A DNA stretch of 28,394 nucleotides from Reyranella sp. (GTDB lineage: Bacteria > Pseudomonadota > Alphaproteobacteria > Reyranellales > Reyranellaceae): assembly GCA_004296815.1 (NCBI GenBank), contig SCVT01000309.1, positions 1 to 28,394 of the forward strand, given 5' to 3'. The notes beneath the pieces are model-generated. The model was not told the DNA's origin. It made no database searches and worked only from the letters and a program-made list of their open reading frames with translations. A program made the translations under genes and the position numbers. This document shows, one piece after another, positions 1 through 9,359 of the stretch (position 1 is the first letter of the stretch; each line of letters opens with the position of its first letter).

Positions 1-584
1 TGGGCGGTCTCGCCCGCGTCGGCGTCGCCATGAATGCGCAGGGCCATATCCTGCACACCAGCCCGTTCGCCGCGATCTCCTTCGGCGAGCGCGACGGTAA
101 GCCGGCGCGTGCGGCTCTCACCGCGCTCGATGCCGCGATCAAGAAGTCGGGCGTCGACGGCGGGCTCAACGCCAACATCGTCCAGGATCTCTGGGACAAG
201 TGGATCATGCTCTGCACGCTGGCGGCGACGTGCTGCCTGATGCGCGGCGCCTCGGGCGACATCCTCGAAGCCGAAGAAGGCCGCGAGATTGTGCTGGAGA
301 CGGTCGACGAGGGCCGCAGGGTCGCGGCCGCGGCCGGTCACGATCCCGGCGACAAGGGCATCACCACGATCCGCTCGTTCCTGACCGTGAAGGGCTCGAA
401 GTTCGCGGCCTCCATGCTGCACGATCTCGAGAAGGGTGCGATGGTCGAGGCCGACCATATCGTGGGCGACATGATCGCCCGTGCGAAGAAAGCCGGCATC
501 GCCACGCCGAACCTCCGGCTGGCCTACGCCCACCTGCAGGTCTACATGGCGCAGCGGGCGCGCAAGGCCGCCAAACAGGCTTGA
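1..584 (+). CDS. 2-dehydropantoate 2-reductase family, C-terminal part (5' truncated)
   Basis: The reading frame is open from base 3, so the gene begins upstream of the window and the first ATG at 30 is internal. What remains is the C-terminal half of a PanE/ApbA-type ketopantoate reductase, which makes pantoate from 2-dehydropantoate with NADPH in the pantothenate/CoA pathway. The helical C-terminal domain is recognisable. It contains a segment around LWDKWIMLC whose Lys sits where the family's catalytic Lys lies. A later stretch, S-x-L-x-D-x-x-x-G-x-x-x-E-x-D, is typical of the substrate pocket, followed by GIATPN. The nucleotide-binding domain is not in the window, so the exact substrate is open: many alphaproteobacteria carry several PanE paralogues that work on other 2-oxo acids. 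No gene symbol is given for that reason. It ends with TGA 194 bases before rnk. Confidence 0.8.
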   Translation, partial: GGLARVGVAMNAQGHILHTSPFAAISFGERDGKPARAALTALDAAIKKSGVDGGLNANIVQDLWDKWIMLCTLAATCCLMRGASGDILEAEEGREIVLETVDEGRRVAAAAGHDPGDKGITTIRSFLTVKGSKFAASMLHDLEKGAMVEADHIVGDMIARAKKAGIATPNLRLAYAHLQVYMAQRARKAAKQA

Positions 585-679
585 AAGCCCGGCCGCCTGG
601 GCCTACGTCTTGGGCATGAAGTTCTCGGTTGCCCTTTCGCTGGTGCCGCGACGGAACCATCCGATCGCGGAAGCGTAAT

Positions 680-711
680 CCCCGAGCCGGAAATGTGTCC
701 CGGCATCGGGG
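680..711. other. Long hairpin between the reductase gene and rnk
   Basis: CCCCGA-GCCGG pairs with CCGGC-(A)-TCGGGG around a nine-base loop, giving an 11-bp stem with one bulged A. It lies about 95 bases after the reductase stop and about 70 before rnk. No T-run follows on either strand, so a simple intrinsic terminator is not clear. It could end the upstream transcript with help or stabilise an mRNA end. I see nothing else in 585-778 apart from the rnk ribosome-binding site. Confidence 0.45.
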
Positions 712-778
712 CACCTGATCGCCTGTGCGATCGACCGATATCTCCACTTTTCATGTTCAAGACCCAGGAGCATCCGCG

Positions 779-1177
779 ATGCCCGCTCTCGTGCGTAACC
801 GTTCGGTTCCCAACATCGTCGTCAGCAACGCCGACTACGAGCGTCTGACCGACCTCGCCACCGCCTCCCTCGAGCGCCTGCCCGAAGTTGCCGAAGAGCT
901 TCTGGCGGAGATGGACCGCGCCAAGATCGTGGGCGACGACAATGTGCCGGAAAACGTCGTGCGCATGGGCTCGACCGTGACGTTCAAGTCGGATGACGGC
1001 CGCCAGCGCACCGAGACGCTGGTCTATCCGGTCGACGAGGACAGCGACGCGCACAAGATTTCCGTGATGACGCCGGTCGGCGCGGCCCTGATCGGTCTCG
1101 CCGAGGGCCAGTCGATCTCCTGGACAGCGCGTGACGGCCGCAAGCACGAGCTCACGGTCGTGAAGGTGAAGCAGTAG
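779..1177 (+). CDS. rnk: Nucleoside diphosphate kinase regulator Rnk
   Basis: A 132-residue cytoplasmic protein of the Rnk family. Its C-terminal half is a GreA/GreB-type domain that can approach RNA polymerase. The N-terminal part is a short helical hairpin (NADYERLTDLATASLERLPEV region) in place of the long Gre coiled coil. The C-terminal half shows the family pattern: VRMGSTVTFK, then DGRQRTETLVYP, SVMTPVGAALIGLAEGQSI and a final basic strand. Start choice: ATG at 779 has AGGAG eight bases upstream and gives the usual family length. The longer frame from 725 has no such site and adds 18 residues that look non-coding. The stop lies two bases from the stop of the convergent LysE gene, so the two transcripts must overlap. 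The regulatory target in this organism cannot be read from the sequence. Confidence 0.88.
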   Translation: MPALVRNRSVPNIVVSNADYERLTDLATASLERLPEVAEELLAEMDRAKIVGDDNVPENVVRMGSTVTFKSDDGRQRTETLVYPVDEDSDAHKISVMTPVGAALIGLAEGQSISWTARDGRKHELTVVKVKQ

Positions 1178-1179
1178 CC

Positions 1180-1797
1180 TTAGGGCTTGTAGCGCAGCAG
1201 GGCGGCGCCGAAGCCGACGAAGACCAGGGCGCTCGCCCGGTTCAGTCGGCGCCGCCAGACGCCGTGCATCAGCCGGCCCGCGAGCTTGCGGCCGGACAGC
1301 GCGTAGATCGAATAGAAGAACAGCTCGACGCCGACGAAGGTCGCGACCATGAGGGCGAACTGCGGCGCCCAGGCGCGCGCGGGATCGATGAACTGCGGGA
1401 AGAACGCTGCGGCGAAGATCAGCAGCTTGGGATTGCTGATGCCGACGAGAAACCCGTCGCGCAGCAGGGCGCCTGCCGATGTGCCGGTCGGCGCCGGCAC
1501 CGCAGCTGGCTCGACGGGTTCGCGCCAGAGCTGGATGCCGAGATAGACCAGATAGGCGGCACCCGCGATCTTCAGCACGGTGAAGGCGTCGGGCAGTGCC
1601 AGCAGGAGCGCGCTGAGACCCGCGACCGACCCCACGAGCATCAGCACCAGCGCGGCGAGGCAGCCCGACATGGCGACGAAGGCCGAACCCAGGCCGAAGC
1701 GGATGCTGCGCGTGGTGACATAGAGGACGTTCGGGCCCGGCGTGCAGGCGATCAGCACGACGGCGCCGAGATAGAGCCACCAGGTCTCGAGACTCAC
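1180..1797 (-). CDS. LysE/RhtB family amino-acid exporter
   Basis: A 205-residue inner-membrane protein with about six hydrophobic segments, typical in size for the LysE/RhtB superfamily that exports amino acids and related metabolites. The N-terminal signature is clear: CTPGPNVLYV followed by a G-rich helix (RFGLGSAFVAMSGC). Another typical stretch, GISNPKLLIFAAAFFPQF, is in the middle. The start is taken as GTG at 1797, just before the first membrane helix. The longer open frame to 2013 adds 72 residues of Arg/Ala/Ser-rich sequence that is the shadow of the neighbouring gene. It starts 10 bases after the amidohydrolase stop, so it is the last gene of a maeB-amidohydrolase-exporter operon. 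The substrate is unknown; an acyl-amino-acid-derived product of the neighbouring enzyme is a reasonable guess only. Confidence 0.88.
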   Translation of the reverse strand: MSLETWWLYLGAVVLIACTPGPNVLYVTTRSIRFGLGSAFVAMSGCLAALVLMLVGSVAGLSALLLALPDAFTVLKIAGAAYLVYLGIQLWREPVEPAAVPAPTGTSAGALLRDGFLVGISNPKLLIFAAAFFPQFIDPARAWAPQFALMVATFVGVELFFYSIYALSGRKLAGRLMHGVWRRRLNRASALVFVGFGAALLRYKP

Positions 1798-1807
1798 GAG
1801 GCCGCCA

Positions 1808-3526
1808 CTACTGGGCAGCCATCGCCGAATGCCGGCCCTGCGAGGCGTTGAAGCGGTCGAGCACATGGCCCGGCCCCTTGGCGTGCGTGGCGTAGCCCTT
1901 GCCGTCGAAGGTGCGCACGCCGTTGCAGAAGACGCCGTGCACGCCGGTCGGCCGGCGGATGGTGCGGCGGCCGCCGCCCGGCAGGTCTGCGACGCGCTCG
2001 GCCGGCGAGACACCCACTGTCGCGGGATCGAACAGCAGCAGGTCGGCCTGTGCGCCCACGGCGATGCGGCCTCTATTCTGGATGCCGTAAAGGTCGGCCG
2101 GATGCGAGGTGAGGCGGCGAATGCCTTCGACGATGTCGAAGTCGCCGCGCTCGCGGACCCAGCGCGCCAGGAAGTGCAGGCCGAAGCCCGCGTCGCACAT
2201 ATAGATGAGGTGCGCGCCGGCGTCGGACAGCGCCACCACGCCCGCCTCGTGCTTCAGGAGCTTGGCCACACCGTCGTCGCCGACATTGAGGAAACGGCCG
2301 AGGAAGGCTGTCTCGAGATTCTCGTCGAGGCTGAGGTCGAGCATGACGTCGAGCGGATCGCGGTGCTCGGCCGCGGCGATCTCGTGGAGATAGCGGTTCA
2401 CGTACTTGGCGTTGGCGGGCTTCTGCGCCACCGCCACCATCACGCGGTCCCAGTTGCCCTGGAAGATCATCCCGGGCCGCGGGTTCTTCGCGTTCTCGCG
2501 GAACTTGGCGCGCCACGAGGCATCGCGATAGACCGGCTTCAGCTGCTCCGGCGAGTAGGCCTTGATCGGGTCGAACGCGGAGTGGCTGTAGAACGGATAG
2601 GCGTTGGCCATCGTGAAGTCGAACGACAACGGCTGGCAGGGGATCTGGACGTAGAGCCCGTTGCCGCGACGGATGGCGGCGGCGCAGTCGTCGAAGATCT
2701 TGATCGCGCGCTGTGGCTCCTGCTCGTTGTACATGGCCATGCCGGTGCCCTGGAAGAACGGCCGTCCGTGCTTTGCGGCCATCGGTTCCAGCTCCTGCGG
2801 CGTCTTCACGCCCGAGGCGATGGCGATCACGCCGCGGCCGCGCGGGCCCATGGCGCCGACCAGCGCATCGAGCTCCGACATCGGCGCAATGGTGGACGGC
2901 ATCGGCACGCCGCCGAAACCCGAATGGTTGAGCGAGTAGGAGGCGCCGAGGCCGATCGCGCCGTGCGCCATCGCGTCGGCCACCAAAGCCTTCATCTTCG
3001 CCAGCTCCTCGGGCGTGGCATCGGCGCGCTGCGAGGCCGACTCGCCCATCACGGCGGTGCGGATCGTGGAGTGGCCGGCCAGCACCGCGAGGTTGGCGTA
3101 GGCGCCGCGCCGCCGCAGCATACCCATGTAGTCGGCAAAGCTCTCGAAGTCCCAGGCGATGCCGGTACGCAGCGCGTCGAGGTCCATGCCCTCGACGACC
3201 GAGAGATTGCGGATGACGAGGTCACGCGCGGCAGGCGGCGCCGGCACGATGCCGAAGCCGCAATTGCCGATCACCGCCGTGGTGACGCCGAGCGACGGCG
3301 AGGGCGAGAGCGTGGCGTCCCAGGTGACCTGGGCATCGTAGTGCGTGTGCACGTCGACGATGCCGGGCGAGAGGACGAGGCCGCCGGCATCGACGGTCTC
3401 TGCGCCCTTGTCCTTGATCTCGCCAATGGCCGCGATGCGGCCGTCCTTCACCGCCAGGTCGGCGCGCTTGGGCTCGTGGCCCAGCCCATCGACGATGGTG
3501 GCGCCGCGAATGACGAGATCGACCAT
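1808..3526 (-). CDS. Amidohydrolase, N-acyl-D-amino-acid deacylase type
   Basis: A 572-residue metal-dependent hydrolase of the amidohydrolase superfamily, D-aminoacylase/dihydroorotase-like group. Family members remove acyl groups from N-acyl-D-amino acids or cleave related amides. Seen here: an N-terminal beta domain (MVDLVIRGATIVDG), the metal-binding HxH motif in VDVHTHYDAQ at about residues 58-67, and GNCGFG shortly after, whose Cys matches the bridging Cys of D-aminoacylases. Also present are GHSTIR, the late SDAGAH motif carrying the catalytic Asp, and the C-terminal return of the beta domain (GRIAVGAQADLLLFDP). No signal peptide is seen, so it is cytoplasmic. The start ATG lies two bases after the maeB stop and has GGGAGG just upstream inside the maeB end, which implies translational coupling. 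The true substrate is unknown; the family is broad. Confidence 0.87.
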   Translation of the reverse strand: MVDLVIRGATIVDGLGHEPKRADLAVKDGRIAAIGEIKDKGAETVDAGGLVLSPGIVDVHTHYDAQVTWDATLSPSPSLGVTTAVIGNCGFGIVPAPPAARDLVIRNLSVVEGMDLDALRTGIAWDFESFADYMGMLRRRGAYANLAVLAGHSTIRTAVMGESASQRADATPEELAKMKALVADAMAHGAIGLGASYSLNHSGFGGVPMPSTIAPMSELDALVGAMGPRGRGVIAIASGVKTPQELEPMAAKHGRPFFQGTGMAMYNEQEPQRAIKIFDDCAAAIRRGNGLYVQIPCQPLSFDFTMANAYPFYSHSAFDPIKAYSPEQLKPVYRDASWRAKFRENAKNPRPGMIFQGNWDRVMVAVAQKPANAKYVNRYLHEIAAAEHRDPLDVMLDLSLDENLETAFLGRFLNVGDDGVAKLLKHEAGVVALSDAGAHLIYMCDAGFGLHFLARWVRERGDFDIVEGIRRLTSHPADLYGIQNRGRIAVGAQADLLLFDPATVGVSPAERVADLPGGGRRTIRRPTGVHGVFCNGVRTFDGKGYATHAKGPGHVLDRFNASQGRHSAMAAQ

Positions 3527-3528
3527 CC

Positions 3529-5829
3529 CTACCTCCCTGCGTTGAGGGCCCCGTACGCGGCCAGCGCCGCATGATTGACGAGATCGCTGACCGTGGCGCC
3601 CATCTGCACGATCTGAACGGGCTTCTGCAGCCCGTCGATCACCGGACCGATGACAGTGACGCCGCCCAGCGACTGCATGAGGCGCGAGGAGATGTGGGCC
3701 GAGTGCAGGCCCGGCATCACCAGCACGTTGGCGGTCCCGGTGAGGCGCGTGAACGGATAGGTCGACTTCAGCAGCTCATAGTCGAGCGCCATGTCGGCCT
3801 GCATCTCGCCGTCGTACTCGAAGTCGACCTCCTCGGCGTCGAGCAGGCGGATCGCCTTGCGGATGCGATCGATGCGCTCGATCTCGCGGCTGCCGAAATT
3901 CGAGAAGGAGAGGAACGCGACGCGCGGGTCATGGCCCATGGTGCGGGCGTTCTTGGCCATCTGCTTGGCGATGGTCGCGAGCTGCTCCGGCGTCGGCGTC
4001 TCGTTGATCGAGGTGTCGGCCAGGAACACCGTGCCCTGGCGCGAGACCACGATCGAGTAGCCCATCGGCACCTTGTCGGGCTCGACGTTGATGACGCGCT
4101 TCACGTCGCCGTAGCACTCGGGGAAGCGGCGGGTGAGGCCGGTCACCATGCCGTCGGCGTCGCCCATGGCCACCATGCAGGCGCCGAACACGTTGCGCCC
4201 CTGGTTGACCATGCGCTGCACGTCGCGACGCAGGAAGCCGTCGCGTTGCAGGCGCTTGTAGACGAGGTCGGTGTAGGGCGCATTCCTGGTTGAGAGCCGC
4301 GCGTTGTGGATCTCCATGCCGTCAGCATTGTTGATGCCGAGCGACTTCATCGTCTCGCGGACCTGCTCCTCGCGGCCGATCAGGATCGGCGTGCCGTAGC
4401 CGTTGTCGCGGAAGACGACGGCGGCGCGGATCGTGCGCTCCTCCTCGCCTTCGGCGAACACGATGCGGCGCGGATTGGCCTTCACCTGCTCGAACAGGCT
4501 CTGCAGCCAGTGGCTGGTCGGATCGAGGCGGCCCGACAGGCTGCGCTTGTATTCCGCCATGTCGGTGATCTGCTTCTTGGCCACGCCCGAATCCATCGCG
4601 GCCTTGGCGACGGCGGCGGAGACCTCGACGATCAGGCGCGGATCGAACGGCACCGGCACGACATATTCCGGTCCGTAGCGCAGACGCCGGCCGGAATAGG
4701 CGCGGTCGACCTCGTCGGGCACGTCCTCGCGGGCGAGCTTGGCCAGCGCCTCGGCGGCGGCGACCTTCATCTCCTCGTTGATCGTCGTGGCGCGCACGTC
4801 GAGCGCGCCGCGGAAGATGTAGGGGAAGCCCAGCACGTTGTTGATCTGGTTGGCGTAGTCCGAGCGTCCGGTGGCGACGATCGCGTCGCCGCGGGCCGCG
4901 CGCACGTCTTCCGGCGTGATCTCCGGATCGGGATTGGCCATGGCGAAGATGATCGGCTTGGCCGCCATCGACTGCACCATTTCCTTGGTGACGGCGCCCT
5001 TGACCGAGAGGCCGAAGAACACGTCGGCGCCCTTCATCGCCTCTTCGAGCGTGCGCGCCTTGGTGCGCACCGCGTGGGCGCTCTTCCACTGGTTCATGCC
5101 CTCGGTGCGGCCCTGGTAGATGACGCCCTTGGTGTCGCAGAGGATGGCGTTCTCGTGCGGCATGCCCATGGCCTTCACGAGTTCGATGCAGGCGATGGAG
5201 GCGGCGCCCGCACCGTTCACCACCATCTTGATGTCCTTGATGTTGCGGCCGGTGAGGTGCAGCGCATTGATCAGGCCGGCGGCGGAGACGATCGCCGTTC
5301 CGTGCTGGTCGTCATGGAAGATCGGGATGTCCATCAGCTCGCGCAGGCGCTGCTCGATGATGAAACATTCCGGCGCCTTGATGTCCTCGAGGTTGATGCC
5401 GCCGAAGGTCGGCCCGAGGTAGCGCACGCAGTTCACGAACTGGTCGACATCCTTGGTGTCGACCTCGAGATCGATACAGTCGACGTCGGCGAAGCGCTTG
5501 AAGAGGACGGCCTTGCCTTCCATCACGGGCTTGCCGGCCAGCGCACCGATGTCGCCGAGGCCCAGCACAGCGGTGCCGTTGGAGATGACGGCCACCAGGT
5601 TGCCCTTGACCGTGTAGTCGTAGGCGGTCGCGGGGTCCTTCTCGATCTCGAGGCAAGGGGCCGCGACGCCGGGCGAATAGGCCAGCGCCAGGTCGCGCTG
5701 CGTGACCAGCGGCTTGCTGGCAATGATCTCGATTTTTCCCGGCCGGCCGGTGCGGTGCATGATCAGCGAATCGCCGTCGAGATCACCCATCTGGTTGCTG
5801 ACCATTTCTTCCGAGCTTTTGCCCGCCAT
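3529..5829 (-). CDS. maeB: NADP-dependent malic enzyme with phosphotransacetylase-like domain
   Basis: A 766-residue cytoplasmic enzyme converting malate to pyruvate and CO2 with NADP. It feeds acetyl-CoA synthesis and supplies NADPH during growth on C4 acids. The N-terminal malic domain (about residues 30-430) shows [10 protein letters not shown] near residue 50, FHDDQHGTA at 171-179 and the nucleotide-binding NGAGAASIA at 205-213. From about residue 455 a phosphate acetyltransferase-like domain follows ([17 protein letters not shown] onward). It is usually regulatory rather than catalytic in this family. Length matches other MaeB proteins. The start at 5829 is preceded by GGGAGAG at a fitting distance; the open frame to 6063 lacks any family resemblance. 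It is the first gene of a tight operon with the amidohydrolase and exporter, and is divergent from mutS, a layout also known in rhizobia. Confidence 0.95.
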   Translation of the reverse strand: MAGKSSEEMVSNQMGDLDGDSLIMHRTGRPGKIEIIASKPLVTQRDLALAYSPGVAAPCLEIEKDPATAYDYTVKGNLVAVISNGTAVLGLGDIGALAGKPVMEGKAVLFKRFADVDCIDLEVDTKDVDQFVNCVRYLGPTFGGINLEDIKAPECFIIEQRLRELMDIPIFHDDQHGTAIVSAAGLINALHLTGRNIKDIKMVVNGAGAASIACIELVKAMGMPHENAILCDTKGVIYQGRTEGMNQWKSAHAVRTKARTLEEAMKGADVFFGLSVKGAVTKEMVQSMAAKPIIFAMANPDPEITPEDVRAARGDAIVATGRSDYANQINNVLGFPYIFRGALDVRATTINEEMKVAAAEALAKLAREDVPDEVDRAYSGRRLRYGPEYVVPVPFDPRLIVEVSAAVAKAAMDSGVAKKQITDMAEYKRSLSGRLDPTSHWLQSLFEQVKANPRRIVFAEGEEERTIRAAVVFRDNGYGTPILIGREEQVRETMKSLGINNADGMEIHNARLSTRNAPYTDLVYKRLQRDGFLRRDVQRMVNQGRNVFGACMVAMGDADGMVTGLTRRFPECYGDVKRVINVEPDKVPMGYSIVVSRQGTVFLADTSINETPTPEQLATIAKQMAKNARTMGHDPRVAFLSFSNFGSREIERIDRIRKAIRLLDAEEVDFEYDGEMQADMALDYELLKSTYPFTRLTGTANVLVMPGLHSAHISSRLMQSLGGVTVIGPVIDGLQKPVQIVQMGATVSDLVNHAALAAYGALNAGR

Positions 5830-5998
5830 CTGCGTTTCTCTCCCGATTGAGCATGCATATTGGCGGCAATCCTCGGCGCGTGCCAGACAGCCATGCCGCG
5901 CTGCAACGCAACTCTCGCTGCCCAAATATCGTCCACCTGTCGTCCACATGGATCGCTCTGCGGCGTGTGCTAGACCGGGCGTAACCCCGAGGATTTCA
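5830..5998. promoter_or_regulatory. Divergent promoter region of maeB and mutS
   Basis: About 170 bases that must hold promoters for both genes. No consensus -35/-10 pair stands out. A direct repeat TCGTCCAC occurs at 5929-5936 and 5940-5947, spaced 11 bases start to start, about one helical turn, which could be a protein-binding site. GAGGA at about 5989-5993 serves as the mutS ribosome-binding site. Confidence 0.4.
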
Positions 5999-8668
5999 GT
6001 GCCGGACAGCTCCGCCATTCCCGCCGACGCAACGCCGATGATGCGCCAGTATCTGGCGATCAAGGCTGCGCATCCGGACCATCTGGTGTTCTACCGGATG
6101 GGCGATTTCTACGAGCTGTTCTTCGACGACGCGGTGAAGGCGTCGGCGGCGCTCGATATCGCCCTCACCAAGCGCGGCCAGCATCTCGGCGAAGACATCA
6201 AGATGTGCGGCGTGCCGGTGCACAGCCACGAGGCCTATCTCTCGCGGCTGATCCGCCAGGGCTTCAAAGTCGCAGTTTGCGAGCAGATTGAGGACCCGGC
6301 CGAAGCCAAGAAACGCGGCGCCAAATCGGTGGTCGAGCGCGGCGTCGTGCGCGTCATCACGCCCGGCACGCTGACCGAGGACGCGCTGCTCGACGCGCGT
6401 AGCCACAACTACCTCGCCGCACTCGCCGAGGCGCAGGGAGATCTGGCGTTGGGCTGGCTCGACCTCTCGACGGCCGATTTCGCCACCCAGCCATTGGAGC
6501 CTGGCCAGCTCGCGGCCGCGCTGGCGCGCCTCGCCCCCGGCGAGCTGCTGGTGCCCGACCGGCTGCTGGCGCGCGAGCCGCTCAAGACGATCCTGGAGGA
6601 ATGGAATTCCGTCCTGACACCGCTGCCCTCGGCGCGGTTCGACAGCGACAACGCGCGCAAGCGCCTGCTGCAAGCGTTCAATGTCGCGGCGTTGGAAAGC
6701 TTTGGCGCGTTCTCGCGTGCCGAGGTCGCTGCCTGCGGTGCCTTGCTCGACTACGTGGAGTTGACGCAAGCCGGCAAGCGCCCGGCGCTGGCGCCGCCGC
6801 GCCGGGAGCGCGCCGACGGGACGATGGAGATCGACCCGGCGACGCGGCGCAACCTCGAGCTGGTGAAGAGCCTCGACGGGCGACGCGACGGCAGCCTGCT
6901 CTCCACCATCGACCGCACCTTGACCGGTCCGGGCGCGCGCCTGCTCGCCGAGCGTATAGCAGCACCACTCACCGAGCGCGCCGAGATCGAGCGCCGCCTC
7001 GACCTGGTCCAGCTCTTCGTCGAGCGCCCGGCCGTGCGCGAGCGCGTCCGCGAGACGCTGCGGCGCACGCCCGACATCGAACGCGCGCTGCAGCGGCTGA
7101 GCGTCGGCCGCGGCGGCCCGCGCGACCTCGCCGCTCTTCGCGATGGTCTCGAGTCCGGCGAGGCGCTGGCCGTGTCGCTGAAGGCCGAGCCCGAGGCGCT
7201 GGCGCCAGCACCCGCACCGCTGGCCGAGATCGTCGCCGCCTGCTCGAACCACGCAGCGATCGTGGCAGCGCTCGCCGAAGCGCTGGCCGACGAGCCGCCG
7301 CTCCTGGTACGCGACGGCGGCTTCGTGCGGCAAGGCTATCGCACGGAGCTCGACGAGCAACGCACCTTGCGCGACGACAGCCGCAAGACCGTGGCCGCGC
7401 TCGAGGCCAAGTACCGGACCGCCGCCGGTGTGGCCACGCTCAAGATCCGGCACAACAACATGATCGGCTACCACATCGAGGTGACGGCGACGCACTCCGA
7501 CAAGCTCGACCTGGCGGCGTTGGGCTTCACGCGCCGGCAGTCGATGTCGAACGCCACGCGCTACAGCACGGCGGAGCTCGCCGATCTCGAGACGCGCATC
7601 GGCCGCGCCGCCGATCAGGCGCTAGCGGTCGAGCTTGCGATCTTCGAGGAGCTGGTCGCCAGGGTGATGGCGGTTTCTGCTGCGGTCGCTGCGGCAGGAC
7701 GTGCGTTGGCCGCGCTCGACGTCGCCTCGGCGCTGGCCGAGCTGGCGGCCAGCAGCAACTACGCGCGGCCCGTGCTGGCTGACGATCCGTCCTTCGCGAT
7801 CGAGGGCGGCCGCCATCCCGTCGTCGAGGCGGCACTGTCGCGCCAGGGCGGATCGGGCTTCGTGCCCAACGATTGCGAGCTCGGCACCGAACGGCGGCTC
7901 TGGCTCCTGACCGGCCCCAACATGGCGGGCAAGTCGACCTTCCTGCGTCAGAACGCGTTGATCGCCGTGATGGCGCAGGCAGGCTCGTTCGTGCCGGCGA
8001 AGCAGGCGACCATCGGCATCGTCGACCGCCTGTTCAGCCGCGTCGGCGCTGCCGACGATCTGGCGCGTGGCCGCTCGACCTTCATGGTCGAGATGGTCGA
8101 GACGGCGGCGATCCTGAACCAGGCGACACCGCGGAGCCTCGTCATCCTCGACGAGATCGGCCGCGGCACGGCGACGTTCGACGGCCTCTCGATCGCCTGG
8201 GCGACGCTCGAGCACCTGCACGAAGTCAACCGCTGTCGCGCGCTGTTCGCCACGCACTATCACGAGCTCGGCGCACTCAAGGAGCGGCTGGCCGCGCTCG
8301 CGCCCTACACGATGCGCGTCAAGGAATGGCAGAACGAGGTCGTATTCCTGCACGAGGTCGCGCCCGGTGCGGCCGACCGTTCCTACGGCATCCACGTGGC
8401 GCAGCTCGCGGGCCTGCCGGCGGCGGTCGTGGCGCGCGCCGAGGAGGTGCTGGCGGTGCTGGAGAAAGGTGAGCAATCGGGCGCCGTGACCAAGCTCGCC
8501 GACGACCTGCCGCTGTTCGCGTCGTCGCCGGCGCGTCCGGCCGGCGGCACCGCGAAGACGAAGGAGTCCGAGGTCGAGAAGGCCTTGGCCGAAGTGAACC
8601 CCGACGAGCTCAGCCCGCGCGAGGCGCTGGAGCTGCTCTACGCCTTGCGCCAGCGCATCGCGCGATAG
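5999..8668 (+). CDS. mutS: DNA mismatch repair protein MutS
   Basis: An 889-residue mismatch-recognition ATPase that binds mispaired DNA as a dimer and recruits MutL. Seen: the N-terminal mismatch-binding domain with the Phe-x-Glu wedge in GDFYELF (F37, E39), the connector and lever regions, and a C-terminal ABC-type ATPase. The ATPase shows Walker [10 protein letters not shown] at residues 639-647, [14 protein letters not shown], Walker [11 protein letters not shown] with D718/E719, and FATHYHEL. Length is normal for MutS1. Start choice: GTG at 5999 has GAGGA close upstream and gives about 13 residues before TPMMRQY, as in other MutS proteins. The open frame back to 5702 overlaps the maeB coding region and is not family-like. 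Its last 31 bases overlap the end of the opposite-strand membrane protein gene. In rhizobia glnD often follows; here it does not. Confidence 0.96.
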   Translation: MPDSSAIPADATPMMRQYLAIKAAHPDHLVFYRMGDFYELFFDDAVKASAALDIALTKRGQHLGEDIKMCGVPVHSHEAYLSRLIRQGFKVAVCEQIEDPAEAKKRGAKSVVERGVVRVITPGTLTEDALLDARSHNYLAALAEAQGDLALGWLDLSTADFATQPLEPGQLAAALARLAPGELLVPDRLLAREPLKTILEEWNSVLTPLPSARFDSDNARKRLLQAFNVAALESFGAFSRAEVAACGALLDYVELTQAGKRPALAPPRRERADGTMEIDPATRRNLELVKSLDGRRDGSLLSTIDRTLTGPGARLLAERIAAPLTERAEIERRLDLVQLFVERPAVRERVRETLRRTPDIERALQRLSVGRGGPRDLAALRDGLESGEALAVSLKAEPEALAPAPAPLAEIVAACSNHAAIVAALAEALADEPPLLVRDGGFVRQGYRTELDEQRTLRDDSRKTVAALEAKYRTAAGVATLKIRHNNMIGYHIEVTATHSDKLDLAALGFTRRQSMSNATRYSTAELADLETRIGRAADQALAVELAIFEELVARVMAVSAAVAAAGRALAALDVASALAELAASSNYARPVLADDPSFAIEGGRHPVVEAALSRQGGSGFVPNDCELGTERRLWLLTGPNMAGKSTFLRQNALIAVMAQAGSFVPAKQATIGIVDRLFSRVGAADDLARGRSTFMVEMVETAAILNQATPRSLVILDEIGRGTATFDGLSIAWATLEHLHEVNRCRALFATHYHELGALKERLAALAPYTMRVKEWQNEVVFLHEVAPGAADRSYGIHVAQLAGLPAAVVARAEEVLAVLEKGEQSGAVTKLADDLPLFASSPARPAGGTAKTKESEVEKALAEVNPDELSPREALELLYALRQRIAR

Positions 8669-9351
8669 GGCCGCTCTTCCGGCTCGGGCTGCTGCCAGCC
8701 GCTCCGCTCGCGATAGAGCGCCGCCAGGATGTGGCCGGCGAAGGCGAGCAACAGGCAATCGATCAGCGTCGTCGCGGCGGCGAGGCCCGCCGGCGCCCAC
8801 GGCCTGGGCGGCAACAGCGGGAGTATCCACTCCGCGGCATGCGCGGCGAGAATGGAGAGAGCCGTCGCGCCGCCGATCGTGAGCAGCAAGGTGAAAAAGA
8901 CGGGCGCGCCGAGGCTCAGCGCGTCGACGGGCGACAGCGGCTCGTTGGCCGAGAAGGAGGGCAGCATCAGCGCCAGCGGCGTCGCGAGGATCACCCAGAT
9001 CACAGCGCCTGCGCCGGTGACCGGTATCTCGGCTACCGCGAAGGCCAGCGCGATCAGCAGTGCCGCGAGAACGACGAAGCGCAGCGAAATCACCGAACGC
9101 CGGAGGTTGTCGGTCTCCTCGCAGGGGTCCGCGCCGTCGAGCAGCGCCTCCTTGATCCAGCGATCGAGGAACAGCGTGTAGATCGCCGCGAAGAGAGCGA
9201 GCAGGCCCCAGTGGCGGCGCCACTGGCCGAGGTCACTGCGAGCGTCGATCAGGTAGGCGATGGCCGCGGCGAGGCCCGCGATGGCAAGCGACAGGATCCA
9301 GAAGGTGCTCTGTCGGCGGAGCCAGAAGACAAAGGCGTCGACGATCGCCAT
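8638..9351 (-). CDS. Six-helix membrane protein of unknown function
   Basis: A 237-residue protein that I do not recognise as a named family. It has about six hydrophobic segments. The first is [20 protein letters not shown] near the N terminus, followed by one around [16 protein letters not shown], then others near residues 90-110, 115-135, 145-175 and 190-215. A charged loop after the second segment ([23 protein letters not shown] as positions, about 63-86) and a basic, proline-rich tail are probably cytoplasmic. No catalytic motif is apparent. The start ATG has AGGAG that overlaps the stop of the upstream MesD-like gene, so translation is likely coupled to it. It is the last gene of the ogt-hemD operon. 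The 3' end lies 31 bases inside mutS on the other strand. A role linked to its upstream neighbours is possible but unsupported. Confidence 0.75.
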   Translation of the reverse strand: MAIVDAFVFWLRRQSTFWILSLAIAGLAAAIAYLIDARSDLGQWRRHWGLLALFAAIYTLFLDRWIKEALLDGADPCEETDNLRRSVISLRFVVLAALLIALAFAVAEIPVTGAGAVIWVILATPLALMLPSFSANEPLSPVDALSLGAPVFFTLLLTIGGATALSILAAHAAEWILPLLPPRPWAPAGLAAATTLIDCLLLAFAGHILAALYRERSGWQQPEPEERPYRAMRWRKA

Positions 9352-9359
9352 CGCTCTCC

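Noticed and set aside
30..584. ATG 30 as the true start of the first gene
   Set aside because: The frame is open to the window edge and the upstream codons (GGLARVGVA) continue the reductase sequence.
1829..3574. 581-residue open frame on the plus strand across the amidohydrolase
   Set aside because: It is the antisense shadow of a clear amidohydrolase gene; the translation is His/Arg/Val-rich and shows no domain.
4306..5850. 514-residue open frame on the plus strand across maeB
   Set aside because: Antisense shadow of maeB, typical of GC-rich coding DNA with G/C at third positions.
5702..5998. Extended N terminus for mutS from ATG 5702 or ATG 5948
   Set aside because: The extension overlaps the maeB start region and has no MutS-like sequence; GTG 5999 has a ribosome-binding site and gives the usual N-terminal length.
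5830..6063. Extended N terminus for maeB
   Set aside because: The 78 extra residues do not look like MaeB and the start at 5829 has a clear GGGAGAG site.
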